NCBI GenBank assembly: GCA_963717515.1
Contig: OY970338.1
Coordinates: 496,001 to 560,000, forward strand
DNA: 64,000 nt
Direction of reading: 5' to 3'
From: CAYXZQ01 sp963717515
GTDB lineage: Archaea; Nanobdellota; Nanobdellia; Woesearchaeales; DSVV01
Part shown: positions 35,701 through 50,700 of the stretch, one piece after another
Numbering within the stretch: the first letter of the stretch is position 1
How the letters are laid out: the number at the start of each line of letters is the position of its first letter
Program-made: the position numbers and the translations under genes
Notes under the pieces: generated by a model
Database searches by the model: none
Seen by the model: only the letters and a program-made list of their open reading frames with translations
What the model was told of the DNA's origin: nothing

Positions 35701-38700
35701 ACAGCACATGGTACAGCATCGACGGCAGTCCGAACAGCAGTGTCTATTACAATACAAAGAACCTGACTGTCCTGCTAGGCCCGCTTGCTGAGGGAGCCCA
35801 TAACGTGATTGTTTACATAAATGACTCGGGCGTCATTGACTTCGCCCAGAGGTCGTTCGAGGTCCAGGTGCCACCGCCAACGCCTGTGCTCATCATCGAG
35901 CCGGGGAACCCCCCGACGACAGGAAGCGAGATCGTCGACCTCAGGGTAAGCGGAGGGCACGTCGACAGGTTCGCATTCTCATGCGATTTCACCAACTGGT
36001 CTCCGTGGTATGACTTTACAGGAGGCTCTTTCCAGTGGTTTTTGAATTTCAACCTCAGCGACCCTGCCCTGGGATGCAACAGCAGCGATGGCCTGAAATA
36101 TGTATACGTGAACACGACCAATGTAGTCAATGAGTCAGGCTGGACATTTGATACAATCATCCTCGACAACACCCCTCCTATAATAAACCTCGAGGGGCCT
36201 GCAAACGGGAGCACTTGGTCCCATGAGATGATCAATTTCACATTCAACACGACGGATAAATGGACGGATGTATGGGTCTGCAAGCTGTATATCAACGGCT
36301 CCATATCCGCCCCGGCGATGAGCCCCGTGGCAGAGAATACGACACTCAAATTCACAAGGGATGTGGCGGTAGCACCGTTAAGCGGGACAGGGTTCTATAG
36401 GTGGAGAGTGTATTGCGAGGATAATACCAGCTGGTCAAACTATTCAGTATACAGGTATGTGCATGTCGACGTGCAGGGACCGGATATATCAGATACCTCA
36501 GTCGCGCCGCCTGTTGTGGGATTCGACCAGACTGTGACAATCACGGCAAATATCACTGATGAGAACGGCATCAGCGACGCATGGATCAGGCTTGACACAC
36601 CGGCCGGCACAGAAAACCACCCAATGTCAAACATCAGCAAGGACATCTATGAATACACGTTTCCCGGCTCCTGGCTTGGCGGCAGATACAATGTCACGAT
36701 ATATTCAAATGATACATACGGCTGGGTGTCATCAAGCAGCGGGCATCATTTCGACATAAGCGTGAACTCATCGATGAAATTAAGGACACAGCAGGACGGC
36801 TATACTCCCAACACCGAGGTCAACCTCACTGATGTCCCTCAGCATTGGTGGAACAGTTCATGGAAATATCGATTCGAGGTGGACGACGATGCAGGGGACT
36901 ATAACAGGAGCAACTATCCTGTCGAGCTGGACATGAATTTCACCAAAAAGCTTCTCAACGGCAGCTGCAAAAACTGCATATTTGACAACAGCTCAATAAG
37001 GGTCATCGAATATGACAGCTCTGGAAATGTCGTCCCTTACAATTCCACCCAGGATGATGTGCCCTACGGTTTCGCACAGAGGACCGACTATGACAGCTCT
37101 GTAAATGCAGCAGGCATCCTTGTGTGGTTCATCAACGGAACGACCCTTAACGGGACAACCAGGACATATCAAGTGTATTTTGACTCAGCAGAAAACGGCC
37201 CCAAGCCTTCCAGGGACTACGGCAGCATGACCCTCTCACCGGAAGGAGGCGACAACATACTGTTCGGCTACAACAACGGCGATTATGGAAAATTTGAGTG
37301 GACCTACGACTCGCCTCTGGTCACGACAGGCGAAAGATTCTACGGAGAGGTCACAAGGGTCACTGACGTCGACAACCAGCAGCACCATGCAGGGACGAAC
37401 AACGATGAAACAGTGCCGTACGGGCCCTTTGTCGGCCAGTCGCAGGACATCGAATTCCCGATAAACCAGTCGCCCTATTTCCATTTTGCCTTCAAGGCCC
37501 CGCCTGGAACAACGACCTGCCTGTTCACATTCCTCGCAAACTCTGTGACAGGAGGAGGGACATGGAACGTGATAGGATGCACTCCCGACGGCGATCCCGG
37601 CGGTTATAGCATGGCAGCAGACGCACTCTTCCTGCTCGACGACAATGAATGGCATACATATGAGCTGAACATAGAGAGCCTCGGTTACAGCTGGCTGGAC
37701 AGCTTCGAATTCTTTGACAACACAGGGATAGGCACTCATCAGTACTATTTCGATGATTTCATGTTCCTCCAGGACCCAATGCAGACAACCGAGAGCGCGA
37801 CTGAAAACATCATCGGCGACGCATCAAGGGTGGACAGCGACACCAACTATTCAGGCTACCTGACGATGAAGGTCCAGAACTGGACAGGCACAGGCTGGGG
37901 CGACGTGAGCACCATCATCAGCAACCAGTCAGGGACTGCATCCCCATACCTCTTCCTCCAGCCAGAATGGTCCGTTGCGGGAGCATGGGACACTGACAGC
38001 ATGCCTGACGGGTGGTACAGAGTATATGCTGAGTTCACAGACCCCTACGGAAATGTCCTGAAAAACGCCTCGGGAGACCCTATCAATGCGACATATAATT
38101 TCACCATCGACAGGGGACCTAACATCAACCTGGTCTGGGCAAACCCTGAATCGACAGGATACGGCGAGAATGTTACCATCGAGGCTGATGTGACATACAT
38201 TGGGGAGATAGCCAAGGTCTGGACCACTATCGATTATCCCAATGGATCAAGCTACACATTCGACATGATCGATGATGACAGCGACGACATATACGAGGCT
38301 GTAACCGGGGAATACTGGGGCAAAGGGGTATATTATTACACTGTATATGCCAATGACACAGGCGGGTACCAGGAGAACAGCACAGTGCATGACTTCAACA
38401 TCAGCAGCCAGGTATCGATGTCCATCGCCACTGTGCAGGATGTCTATTATGCAGACGACATGGTCAAGCTGACAGGACCGTTCGACTGGGCGGACGACAG
38501 CTGGAGCTACAGGTTCCTCGTGACACTTGACTCATCGATCAAGGACAGGAACGGGGCCCTCATAAAGAGCAAGTTCAACATCACCAAGCAGCTTGAGACA
38601 CTCGGCATAAGCGGCACGTTTGACAACAACTCAATAAGGGTAGTTGAATACAATGCAGACGGCAGCCCGATCATCTCCAACCTGTCAGGCTCGGGGATTG

Positions 38701-41700
38701 ACAGATATTCTATCCCCTACAACATGTTCGAGGACAACGGCTACAGCCCTTTCGACAATGCCGGAATAATTCTCGAATGGCTTGCAAACGGCACGACCCA
38801 GGCAGATTCAGAAAGGTATTTCATGGTATACTATGACATCATCCAGAACGGCTACAAGGACACTTTCAGCACCAGCGTCCTAGTGCCAGGCTCGCAGTGC
38901 AGCCAGGATTTCATAATCACAAGCGACAACAACGGCAACATTTACTACATCAGGAGCATGGGCGACGGGACTTTCGGAACCCAGGGGTATGTCGAGGACA
39001 TAGACCCTGCCCAAGCTGACGACAATGCATGGGGAAACGCAATCGCCGACTTCGACAACGACGGGGACTGCGACTTTGTCGTGGGAGACGGGTACACCCA
39101 GATGGGGCTCATCAAGTACTATGAGAAGACAGGTTCAGGCAACAGCTTCAAGACGCCCGGGGTCACTGTGAGCACATTCAGGGACGACAACTATGCAATG
39201 GATTTCACCCAGGCAGACTTCGACCATGACGGAAACATGGATGTCTTTGTCGGGGGGAACAACAACGACCCGTCGGTGCTCATGGGAGACGGAGACGGCG
39301 GATTCAACAGAATTGACTATATAAACCTGCTTGCGACAGCCGGCAGGGGCAAGGATGCTGCGGATATCGACAATAACGGCAACATGGACATAGTCTATGG
39401 GGACAATGTCGGTGACATATACTGGAACAAAGGCAATGGCGACGGCACTTTCGGTCCCTCCCAGTACACAGGCTGGGATGTCAGCCTCCCACCGCCCACT
39501 CCAAACAACAACAACGCCTATGGAGTAAGTTCGGCTGACTTCGACAATGACGGATTTGCAGATATATGCGCTGCCTCCAATGACGGAATCATTTTCTGCA
39601 GGTTCGGCCACGGCAACGGCACATTCGACGGCGAGGTCAATACAGGGCTCAGCACCACAAGCTACGCCCCGATGGATGCATTCGATTTCAACAATGACGG
39701 CAACATGGACATCGTTGCGAACAACTACGGAGGGGAGCGGACGTATTACTTCATAGGAAACGGCGACGGGACGTTCCAGAATTATGTCGGAAACCCCATA
39801 GGGGCTCAGGCAGGCGCTGAGAGGATGGGCATCTCCGCACCGCCGGTCCCTGAGGCACAACCAATCACCATAAGGAGCAGCGAGACGACATCAGAGACTT
39901 CAATCAAGTCAAGCGCACTCAACCTGGGAAACATGCTCAACGGATTCATATACATAGCTGTGCAGAACTGGACCGGCTCTGCCTGGGGGCTTGTCAATGC
40001 GACTGTCGACGAAAGTTTCCCCAGGCACATCGCCAAGGGAGGATTCCTTGACCTGAGATACATATTCGAGAACCATAGCAACTGGAACACGACGACTTCA
40101 TCAGCAGGCCTCTACAGGGTGTATGCTGAACTCAGGTTTCCCAACGGTTCCATCCTGGTAAATGACGACGGCAGCTACATGAACGCATCCCACGAGTTCA
40201 CGATAGACATCGACACAGAGGGCCCGAACATCTCGTCAGTCGTCGTGAGCCCGAACATCACCGGCTATGGGGAGCACACGACTGTATCGGCAGTCATTAT
40301 GGATTACGGCAGCTCTGTCGATGATGCATGGATCAACATCACATTCCCTGACAACAGCTCAGCCATAAGTGAGATGGACCAGACATCCACCTATGGATGG
40401 GAATACGTGATGAACGAGACCTGGCAGTGGGGCGACTACAACCTAACAGTCTATGCAAATGACACCTATGGGCATATCTCGAACAAGAGCGCCATCTTCA
40501 AGATACGATCCCAGGCGACCATCAACATCTCGACCCTACAGGACATCTATTACCCCAACCAGACAGTGAAGCTCACCTCGCCATTCATCTGGTGGGATAC
40601 ATCATGGCATTACAGGATACCATATTACCTCAATGTCACATCCCATCAGAAATATGACGCGCTCATGGGAGGAGACTTCAATTTCAGTGAAAAGCTGCTC
40701 GACCTTGGGCTTACAGGGACCCTGGACAACAACTCAATCAGGGTAATCGAATACTACCCCAACGGCTCGGTAAAGGAGATAACCCCATATTTCAAGAGGC
40801 AGTTCCATGACTTTGACCCTGTATCGGATGCAGTAGTGCACCTGGAATGGAATGCAGAGGGCATCACACCTGCCAACACCAGGAGGTATTTCATGGTGTA
40901 CTTTGACATCACAGAATTCGGCTACAAGCCGGCCCAGGCAAACTCCCCGCTCAAGAGGTCTGACGGCTCTGCCCATTCCATGGTATCAGCATCAGGTAAC
41001 AACGGACAATTCTCGACAGCAGAGAACAACCAGGACGGGACATTCGGGGTTCTGACAGTAAAGGGAGACGTGACCACCTTCGGTGGAGACAACGAGAGGG
41101 CTCTCGGCCAGGGTGATTTCGACAATGACGGCATAGAGGATCTGATCATGGGTTCAAGATATGACGCCGCTGGCCTCGCAAACGGCAACAACACGATGTA
41201 CTTCTGCAAGGGCAACGGAGACCTGACAATCCAGGCATGCACAACAATAGGGAACCTGAGCTATTCGTCTGCAAACGCCAATGTGATGGACTCAGCCATA
41301 GGTGATTTCAACGGGGATTACAACCTTGACTTCATAGTGAGCACGAGCAACCAGATGGTCGATGTCTTCTTCGGCAACGGCGACGGAACTTTCGAGAGGA
41401 ACCAGACATTCAGCGCATGCCCGAGCGGCCAGGTCGCAAGGGGAAAGGACGCTGCGGACATAGACAATGACGGCGACACGGATGTAATCGTCGGTTGCCA
41501 GGGCAACCCTGACATGTACAAGCTGCTCAACAACGGCAAAGGGCAGTTCTCCGTGGTCCAGGTGACAAACACCTACGTATCAGCAGATCCATACGGACTT
41601 GCCCTAGGTGATTTCGATGAGGATGGAAACATCGACATACTCCAGTCATGGGGAAATTCGCAGGAGATATATTTCTACTCAGGCAACGGAGACGGGACTT

Positions 41701-44700
41701 TCCAGGACGGCGTGAACACATTCGACACAGAGCCCCTGATGATGTACAATGCGATGGACAATTTCGACATCGACAACGATGGTCATGATGACCTAATAAT
41801 CTCGGGCTGGACCTCAAGGATGGTACAATATTACCGGGGAAACGGCGATGGCACATTCACATATGTGAGCACCATAGGCTCAATGAGCGACAGCACGATG
41901 ACAGCAGGTGTGCCATACGGGAACATACCTTATGCCGCATCCATGAAATCTACAGAGGAGCAGTCTGACACTGTGATGCCTTCTGTTGTCAGGAACACTG
42001 GAGATTACCCTATGAATGCAAGGGTGCTGCTCCAGACCCAATACCTGAACATCTCTTCAGGAGAGTGGCAGCCTGTCAACACGACAGTCAACGATACATC
42101 TCCAGATTTCCTTGGAGTCGGCGACATCTTCGACCTCAAGCAGCGCTTCGAGAACGGAGGGAACTGGAACACTGACAGCAATACAAACGGAACATACCGG
42201 ATATTTGTTGCGCTGCTCGACCCATATGACAATATCCTGCACTCAGACAATGGCAGCGAGTATGCAGCATCTGCAGTGATTGTCCTAAATCAGAGCCACA
42301 ATTTCACTCTCATGCTGGACACAGAAGGGCCCCAGGTCAATTATTTCACCATCAGCCCGTCGACAGCTGGATATGGCCAGGAAATATCCCTGAAGGCAAG
42401 CATCGAGGATGTGAGCGGGGTCAACGACTCGTGGATAAACATCACCTTCCCAGAGGGGCAGAGCATCAGGCTCAACATGTCCCATCCGACGACATACCTC
42501 TGGTCAACAGAGTTCAATGACACCTGGCAATGGGGCGACTACAGCATGGCCCTGTATGCAATGGACAACCTGGGACAGATAACCGAATCCAATGGCACCC
42601 TGAAGGTCAGAGCAAATGCGAGCATCGCTGTCGCGACGCTCTCCAACACATATTACCATGACCAGATTGTCAAGCTGACACCAGCCTTCAGCTGGTGGGA
42701 AGGGGACTGGAACTACAGGAAAAGGATCACGCTTGACGGCAAGGACTGGATAAGGAAAGACGCCTTAATCTCTGAGAAGATAAACATATCTGAAGAGCTT
42801 GCGACACTCGGGCTCACTGGAAGTTTCGACAACAATTCGATAAGGGTCATCGAATACGACAGCCTCACCGGAGATCCGAAGATATACAATTCATCGGCAG
42901 GGGTGCATGAATACGAAGTTCCATTCAAGATATCGTATGCAAACAGCTCTTCGTACGATGCGATAAAGGATGCTGTCATAGTCGTCGAGTGGAACGCCAA
43001 CGGGACAATATCCAACAACGTCAGGCGCTATTATTTCATCTATTTCGACATAGAGGAGAACGGGTTCAAGGACGCATCCACCAACAGGCTCAGGTACATC
43101 GAGAAGCCCTGTACAGGGGCTTTTGTCCAGGCGACAAATGAGAATGGCGAGCACTGGATTGCGAGGATGAACGGCGACGGGACTTTCAGTGCCCAGAATC
43201 TCGCATTCACAGGAGGGGACAACATCAGAGGAGGCGGGGCTGTCGCAGACTACAATGGCGATGGAAGGTGCGACATAGTCTATGCAGACGATGACAACAA
43301 TTTCATATATCTCTCGACACAGAATGCTGACGGCACATTCTCAGCCCCTGTCCAGAAATCCGTCTCCACGCAGTTCAACGGCTATGAGATGGCAGCTTCA
43401 GGAGGAGATTTCAACAACGACGGCAAAATGGATTTCTTTGTCAGCGGCCAGAACAATGACCTCTACCTGTTCACAGGTGACGGTGAAGGCGGATTCACCA
43501 GCAATACGATAACGCTCAATGCCCCAGGGACAAGCAGGTGCGCCGACGACGGAGACTTCAACAATGACGGGAATGAGGACTTCATCTGGTCTTACACAGG
43601 AGACAACAGGCTCTACATCTTCCTTGGCAATGGCGCAGGGGGATTTTCGCAATGGGGATATTTCGACCTGCAGGGCCCTGACACTGACCCTTATGGCTGC
43701 ACAGCTGCCGATTTCAACAACGACGGGAATTATGACATTGTCGCAAATGGCGGAGGAAACGGGGAGCACTACCTATACCTTGGCGACGGCAACCTGAATT
43801 TCACAGCGACGACAACAGACGGCAACCCTATAATTGATACGAACCTATACTCAGGTATCGACAACTATGACGTCGACAGCGATGGCTGGCAGGACCTCAT
43901 TATCACCAACTGGGGCGGCCAGGACATGTACTATTACAGGAACAACCATGACAATACATTCTCCTACAAATCTACACCTATCTTAAACACAGGGACGAAC
44001 ACGATGGGAGCGTCTGCGCCGACAATCACGAAGCTCCCGCAGAAAACCACAATCGCAATGTCAGAGACCAATTCAGAATCCGACATAAAATCAGCCCTGA
44101 TAAACACAGGCAGTACGACTTTCTATGTTTATACCAGGATTGAGGTGGACTACTGGAACAGGACCACAGGGGCATGGGAGCTTGTGAACCTGACAGTCGA
44201 TGACATAACAGGAGACCAGATCGATGTCCCAATCGCACCGGGCGGTCTCCTGAGCCTGAAGACCGAGTTCGAGAACGCCAGCAACTGGAACACGACTGAC
44301 CATGTCAATGGCACATACAGGATATTTGCGAGCATGCGTAGCAGGTACAACAATACCCTGCGCATGGACAACGGCAGCTTCATGAACACCACCTACAATT
44401 TCACGCTCGCCTATGACACGATAGGACCTAACATGACCAATTTTAACATCGAGCCGAACTATACAGGCTATGGCAGGAACATCACGATAGAAGTGGATGC
44501 GCTTGATGTCAGTGGGACAGATAACATATCCATCAGCATATCCTATGCCAACAAGAGCGTTTTCAGCTACATGAAGCACATAACTACATATAGATGGAGG
44601 TATGAGTTCGCAGACACATGGTATCTCGGAAGATACAATGTGACCCTGCATGCAAACGACACCCTGGGGCACAACAGCACAGCCCAGTCCTACTTCATCA

Positions 44701-47700
44701 TCAACACGACGCTGGATGTTGACGCAGCGACAATGAAGGACGTGTATTTCGCAAACGAGAGCGTCGAGCTGACATCGCCATTCAGCTGGTGGAACACCTC
44801 CTGGAAGGATCGTGAGCCGTTCACCCTCAAGGCGTCATCATATGCCAAACCAGATATCAGGATGACGGCAAAGGTCAATTTCACAGAGCTTCTGAAGAAC
44901 CTCTCTGTCTCAGGAATATTCGACACGAACTCGATAAGGATCGTGGAGTACAGGAGCGACGGTTCGGCAAAGGTCTACAATGCATCTGCAAAGGGCGACA
45001 ACAGATACCTGGTCCCATTCTGGTTCAATCAGGCGTCCGGCTTCAGCCAGACAAAGAACGCCGCAGGACTCCTTGAGTGGATAATAAACGGCACCACAGC
45101 AGCGGACCAGGAGAAGTATTTCATGCTCTACTTCGACATTGAGGAAAGCGGGCTCAAGCCGCCCATGTACGAGGGCCTGGTGAAGCCTGATGACTTCATA
45201 GCGATGGGGCAGGAAGACGGGAGCATCTACTATGTCCCGAGCTATGATAACAATACTTTCGGAACGATGACATACATCGACGACCCCAACCCCGGCTTCA
45301 ACGACCACACCAGAGGCCTCGCAGTCGCCGATTTCGACAATGACGGTGACTATGATATAGCCACAGGTGCGACAAAGGACACCAACTACGCCAAGTATTA
45401 CCTGTACAGGAACGACGGGGGCGGGGTCTTCACCAAGACATACACAAGCGCACCGGTGGACATGAACGACGTGTACGTCATGGACATGGCGACAGGGGAT
45501 TTCAACAATGACGGGTACATGGACTTTGTCACCAGCGGCTACAATAACTACCTCTACATGTTCCTGAACAATAAGCTGGGCGGCTTCAATGCACCGACAA
45601 GGATACCAAACACTTACGCCAATGTCCTCGGAAAGGATGCTGCTGATATCGACGGTGACGGGAATTATGATTTCATCATGGCGATAACAGGCGGAGGAGG
45701 GGACATCTACTCCATGCTGGGCGATGGGGAGGGCGGCTTCACACAGGGCTACCTCATGGACCCGCCAGGAGGGAATCCGTACTGCATGGCACTTGGGGAC
45801 TTCGACAACGACGGCATCACTGACCTCATATACGGCGAGGACCCGGGCGGTGCAACTGTCTATTTCCACCAGGGGGTTGCAGGAGGCACATTCAATTCTG
45901 CCGGAACTGTCGTCGCTGCTGAGCCTAACTACCAGTCATGCGATGGATATGACTTCAACAATGATGGCAACCTGGACATCGCCATGGTGCTCTACAACTC
46001 AAACTCCGCAAGGGTGTATTACGGCAACGGCGACGGGACATTCGACGGGGCCTTCGTCACTGTCGGCGCCCCTGTCACAAGTCTTGGCATCGGCACGCCG
46101 GAATTCTTCAAAGGCACATTCCAGCGGTCAGCTCCCCAGTCAAGAGCAGAGAGCGTAATACCTTCAAGGATACTGAACATGGGGGATACCCAGTCGAACT
46201 TCTACCTGAACGTATGGATTGAGAAGTGGAACAATGCCACGAGCGCCTGGGACCTGTACAATGGTACCATCTCAAGCCAATTCGACACAGTGCTGGTAAA
46301 TTCGCTCCTTAACCTCAAGACAGAATTCGCCTCTGAAGGGAACTGGAACACGACCAACAGCTCCAAGGGGTGGTACAGGGTGCATGTCGAGCTTTATTCG
46401 GCTTACAACACCACCCTCACAAACTGGGACGGGACATACCAGAATGCCACATATAATTTCTCCATCTCTTCAGACAACTCGGGGCCGGAATACACCAATG
46501 TCATTGTCGAGCCGAACCCAGACGGATACGCGATGGGAAACATCACCCTGCAATGCGATGTGAGCGACATCTCCGGTGTGGATACTATATGGGTCAATGT
46601 GACGCTGCCTGACAGTTCCTGGGCATATGTCCCCATGAGCAATTCATCCACCGGCTCAGCAGCAAGGTGGAGAGGGTATTTCAACGACACCTGGCTCTTC
46701 GGCGACTACACAGTGAGCTTCATGGGCAATGACACGAACGGGTTTGTGAGCTCCCACGACGAGACATTGAAGATACACGGCAATGTGTCGATTGCCTTCA
46801 GCACAAAGAAGTCGATATACTACCCCAACCAGACAGTAGATCTTTCACTGCCAGCGTATGTCCAGGTGCATCCTGACACGAATTTCAGCTACTTCCTGCA
46901 GATGGAGATAGATTTCTGGAACAATACTGCCGGTTCCTGGCAGCTCGTGAATGCAACAATCAATCATTCAGGGCGGAGCGTGCTCAATATTGGAGACATC
47001 CTGGACCTTGAGTCACTGTGGAGCTCAGCCGGAGGTTGGAACACAGGGGAGAACAGCAACGGCACCTACAGGGTGTACACTGCGCTAACTGCAGCAGACG
47101 GGACAGTGCTTCAGAACCCTACTGGCACTTACATGAATTTCAGCTATCAGTTCCAGCTGAGGAACGAGACAGACATGCCTGCTGTCAACTGGATCGAGAT
47201 CATGCCGCAGGAAGCAGGATACGGCGAGGAAGTCATAATATCGGCAAACATCACGGACGAGGAACATGTCAACAGCTCATGGGTGAATATCACCTATCCT
47301 GACGGGAAGAGCTACAAGTTCAGCATGACGAACGCATCAGCAGACATATGGGCCTACACATTCAACGACACCTGGGAGTGGGGCTGGTATCACGTGACGG
47401 TCTATGGCGAGGACAATGACTCTTATGTCGACTCCAAGGACAGCCTCTTCAATGTGAGCGCAGTGGTGTCTGTAAGGCTCAGGACAGTCGAGGACACTTA
47501 TTTCGAGAACGAGACAGTGGAGCTTGTCAGGAGCAAATGGTTCGACGACAACTGGGCATACCAGGTGCCGTTTTTGGTCAACACGACGGCATTCTGGAGG
47601 ACGGAGTACGTGGTGGAGAAGGTCGTGAACTTCACCGAGCTGCTCCGCAGTGTAGGCTGTAATGTGAGCTGCACTTTCGACGAGAACTCAGTGAGGATAA

Positions 47701-50700
47701 TCCCGTACGACGAGAACGGCGTGTTCTACCCTTACAACACAACAAGGGACGACTATCCTGTGCAATTCATCAAAGGAGCAGGATATGACGCAAACACGAA
47801 TGCATGGGGCACTGTGATGGGGGTCTCTTACGGGACATTCCCGCCTAATTTTGTCGAGAACTACGGAGGGTATTTCGACATCCTGGAGAACGGACTGAAG
47901 AGCCCGACAGGGGACAATCCGCTGTTCTGGTTCTCGGACAACTTCGACGACGGGGACTTCGTCGGATGGATAGAGTACCCGACAAACGGCACCTATGTAA
48001 ATTTTTCAGAGCCGGCTTTCAATGGAAATTTTGTCAACACATATGTGAACGGAACAACGGGCGCAGTCCAGCTTAATGCGACTTACGATAATGGCATCTA
48101 CACCTCTCCTGTATTCGATGCAGGAGAAACAATTTCATGGCATAACATCTCCTGGACCCAGAACGGGATCGGCGAGCTTCCGGATAACGGGCTTGTTGAG
48201 ACCAGATACGGGAGCGGCAATGCAGACATGACAGGCAATGTGCTGTTGATGCATCTCAATGACGGTGCTGAGGACGGCGATCCAGTGTCAGACACATCAG
48301 GTCTCGGCAACAATGGTGTCGCATCCTTCAGCTCAGGGATAGGGACATGCAATGGCATCACAGGGAAACTGGATACAGCCTGTTACTTCTCTGCTGATAA
48401 TGACTGGATAACCATCCCTGATGATACAAGCCTGCAACTGACAGATATGACAATCTCAGCATGGGTATATATCCCTGGTTCTATTCAAAGCGGCTGGGGA
48501 GTCATTGTCGAGCATGACAGGTCAGGCTCGAACTGGTATCAGTTGTCCAAGAGCGGGAACGGCGACCTCTTCCATTTCATGTGGGCCGATGCAGGTACCA
48601 GGCGTACAGACTTCTCCACAGTCATCAAGCCAGACACCTGGTATTTTGTCGTCGGGACACTGGATACCAGCACAAACACTGCAAGGACATATCTCAATGG
48701 GGTCCTGGATACAACTGTACCAGGGACGAATAATCCGGCTCCAGATGCAGGATCAACGACCATCGGCGCGGCAAACACAGGGGTTGAAGATTTCAACGGG
48801 ACAATAGATGAGGTGGCAATCTGGAACAGGACCCTGTCGGCGACAGAGATACTCGGACTCTATAAGAGAGGCATCACTAGATTAGATCTAAGAGCCCGCA
48901 GCTGCAATGACCCTAATTGCATCGGCGAGCCGTTCCAGGACATTGCGGATGACTCACCACAGGAGATGGTTGTGCCCGACAACAGGTATTTCCAGTACAG
49001 GTTTGATCTTGAGACAGACAATGCAACACATTCGCCTGAGATTTTCAATGTAAATATCACCGGCGGAGTCGCGCCTTCATCTAGCAGTTTTGACAAACCG
49101 CCGGACTCTATCCGTGAGGGCGACGGAAACCCGTCCTCCCTGTCCAAGGTGTCTGCAGACGACCAGGTATACGAACCACTTGACCTTATCCAGGACCAGT
49201 GGGACTACCTGGAGATGAACTGGAGCAACTCCATTACCTCAAGCTCTGTGCTGACTGTTGTTAGCTTCTCCCTGAACCACCATTATTCAGGCGGGCTGAA
49301 TGCAATAAACCAGACCAGGCTCGAGTGGTTCAACGGCACAGGCTACCAGGAGATCTGTCAGGGCAACATCAATGTCTACATGCTGAATGACGGGACAGAC
49401 ACCTGCGACCTGATGAACTATGGAATAGACACAATCGCCGAGGCTGAGAACATTTCCCTAAGACTTTTCTACCACAAGCTCAAGCCAATCGGCGACGCGC
49501 TGGTGGATTCCGCCCAGATAACAATCGGAGCGTCATCCATTGGCGACTCTGTCGACTGGAACGCGAGCACTGGCCAGGTTGTCGCGACAGGCACAGGGGG
49601 GTCGTCGCTCCAGTACTACTTCGGTGATTTCCAGGGCCAGTACAACATCAGCGCTGACATAAGGACATCTTCACCTGGTAAGATAGGGCTCCAATTCCGG
49701 GAAAAGGACCATGACAATTACTACATGTGCTACCTGGACAATGCGACTTCAGAGAGGGGTTTTACCATGATAAGCGGCATCCAGGAAGATAAGCTTGACA
49801 CCCAGGCAGGGAGCTACTCGGCGCAATGGTACCACATGAACATCGAGGTAGGCACGCAAAGCCTCAACAACCTCACATGCTACCTCGACGGGGTGAAGAT
49901 AGCCAATGCCATCAACGACACATGGACCCATGGCACGGTCGGATTCTTCGTGGACGGCGCTAATGGGACTATGTTCGACAATGTCACTGTCTACAGGATA
50001 AGGCCGTCCGACGACCAGGGAGTGCCGATCGACATCGCTCTCCAGCCGGTCGTGACAATCAACCAGTACAATCCGGAGAACAACTCCGTGGCTCTCAATC
50101 TCGGGCAGACCAATGTTTACGGGTACTACCTCATGCGTGTGGACTTCTGGAACAAGACACTCGGGGACTGGCAGACAGTGAACATAACTGTCGACGAGAC
50201 GACACCGAGAGCACTGATGCAGCCGCCGACATCCTTCAGGGACCTTGAAAGGATCTGGACAGAGCATGGCCAATGGTACACTGACAGCTATTTGAACGGG
50301 ACATACAGGGTCTATGCTGCGATAAGGCAGCCCAATGGCTCGATACTGAGAAACAACAACGGCAGCCTGATGGAAGGATATTACAACTTCACACTTGACA
50401 TTGACAGGTATGGGCCGACGATATATAATTTCACGTTCACACCCGACGTCACTGGATACAACGGGACCATCACGATGACTGCTGTCGCGTCCGACGACAC
50501 AGGCATAGACACTGTATGGCTCAACATAACCCGCCCTGACAACACCACAGTCGAGATAATACCATTGACCATAACATCAGCAGAGCACACCACCAACTTC
50601 GACATCAACACCTACATCTACAAATACTCCAGATGGGAGAAAGGAAGGTACAACCTGACCCTGTACGCGTCGGACATCAACGGGTACATGTCACATACCC

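Noticed and set aside
39135..45869. Long minus-strand open frames opposite the giant gene (for example 39135-39860 and 44910-45869)
   Set aside because: They lie antisense to the propeller repeats, and their His/Val/Ile-rich translations are the mirror of GAC/AAC/GGC codons for Asp, Asn and Gly. They have no promoter, ribosome-binding site or recognisable domain.
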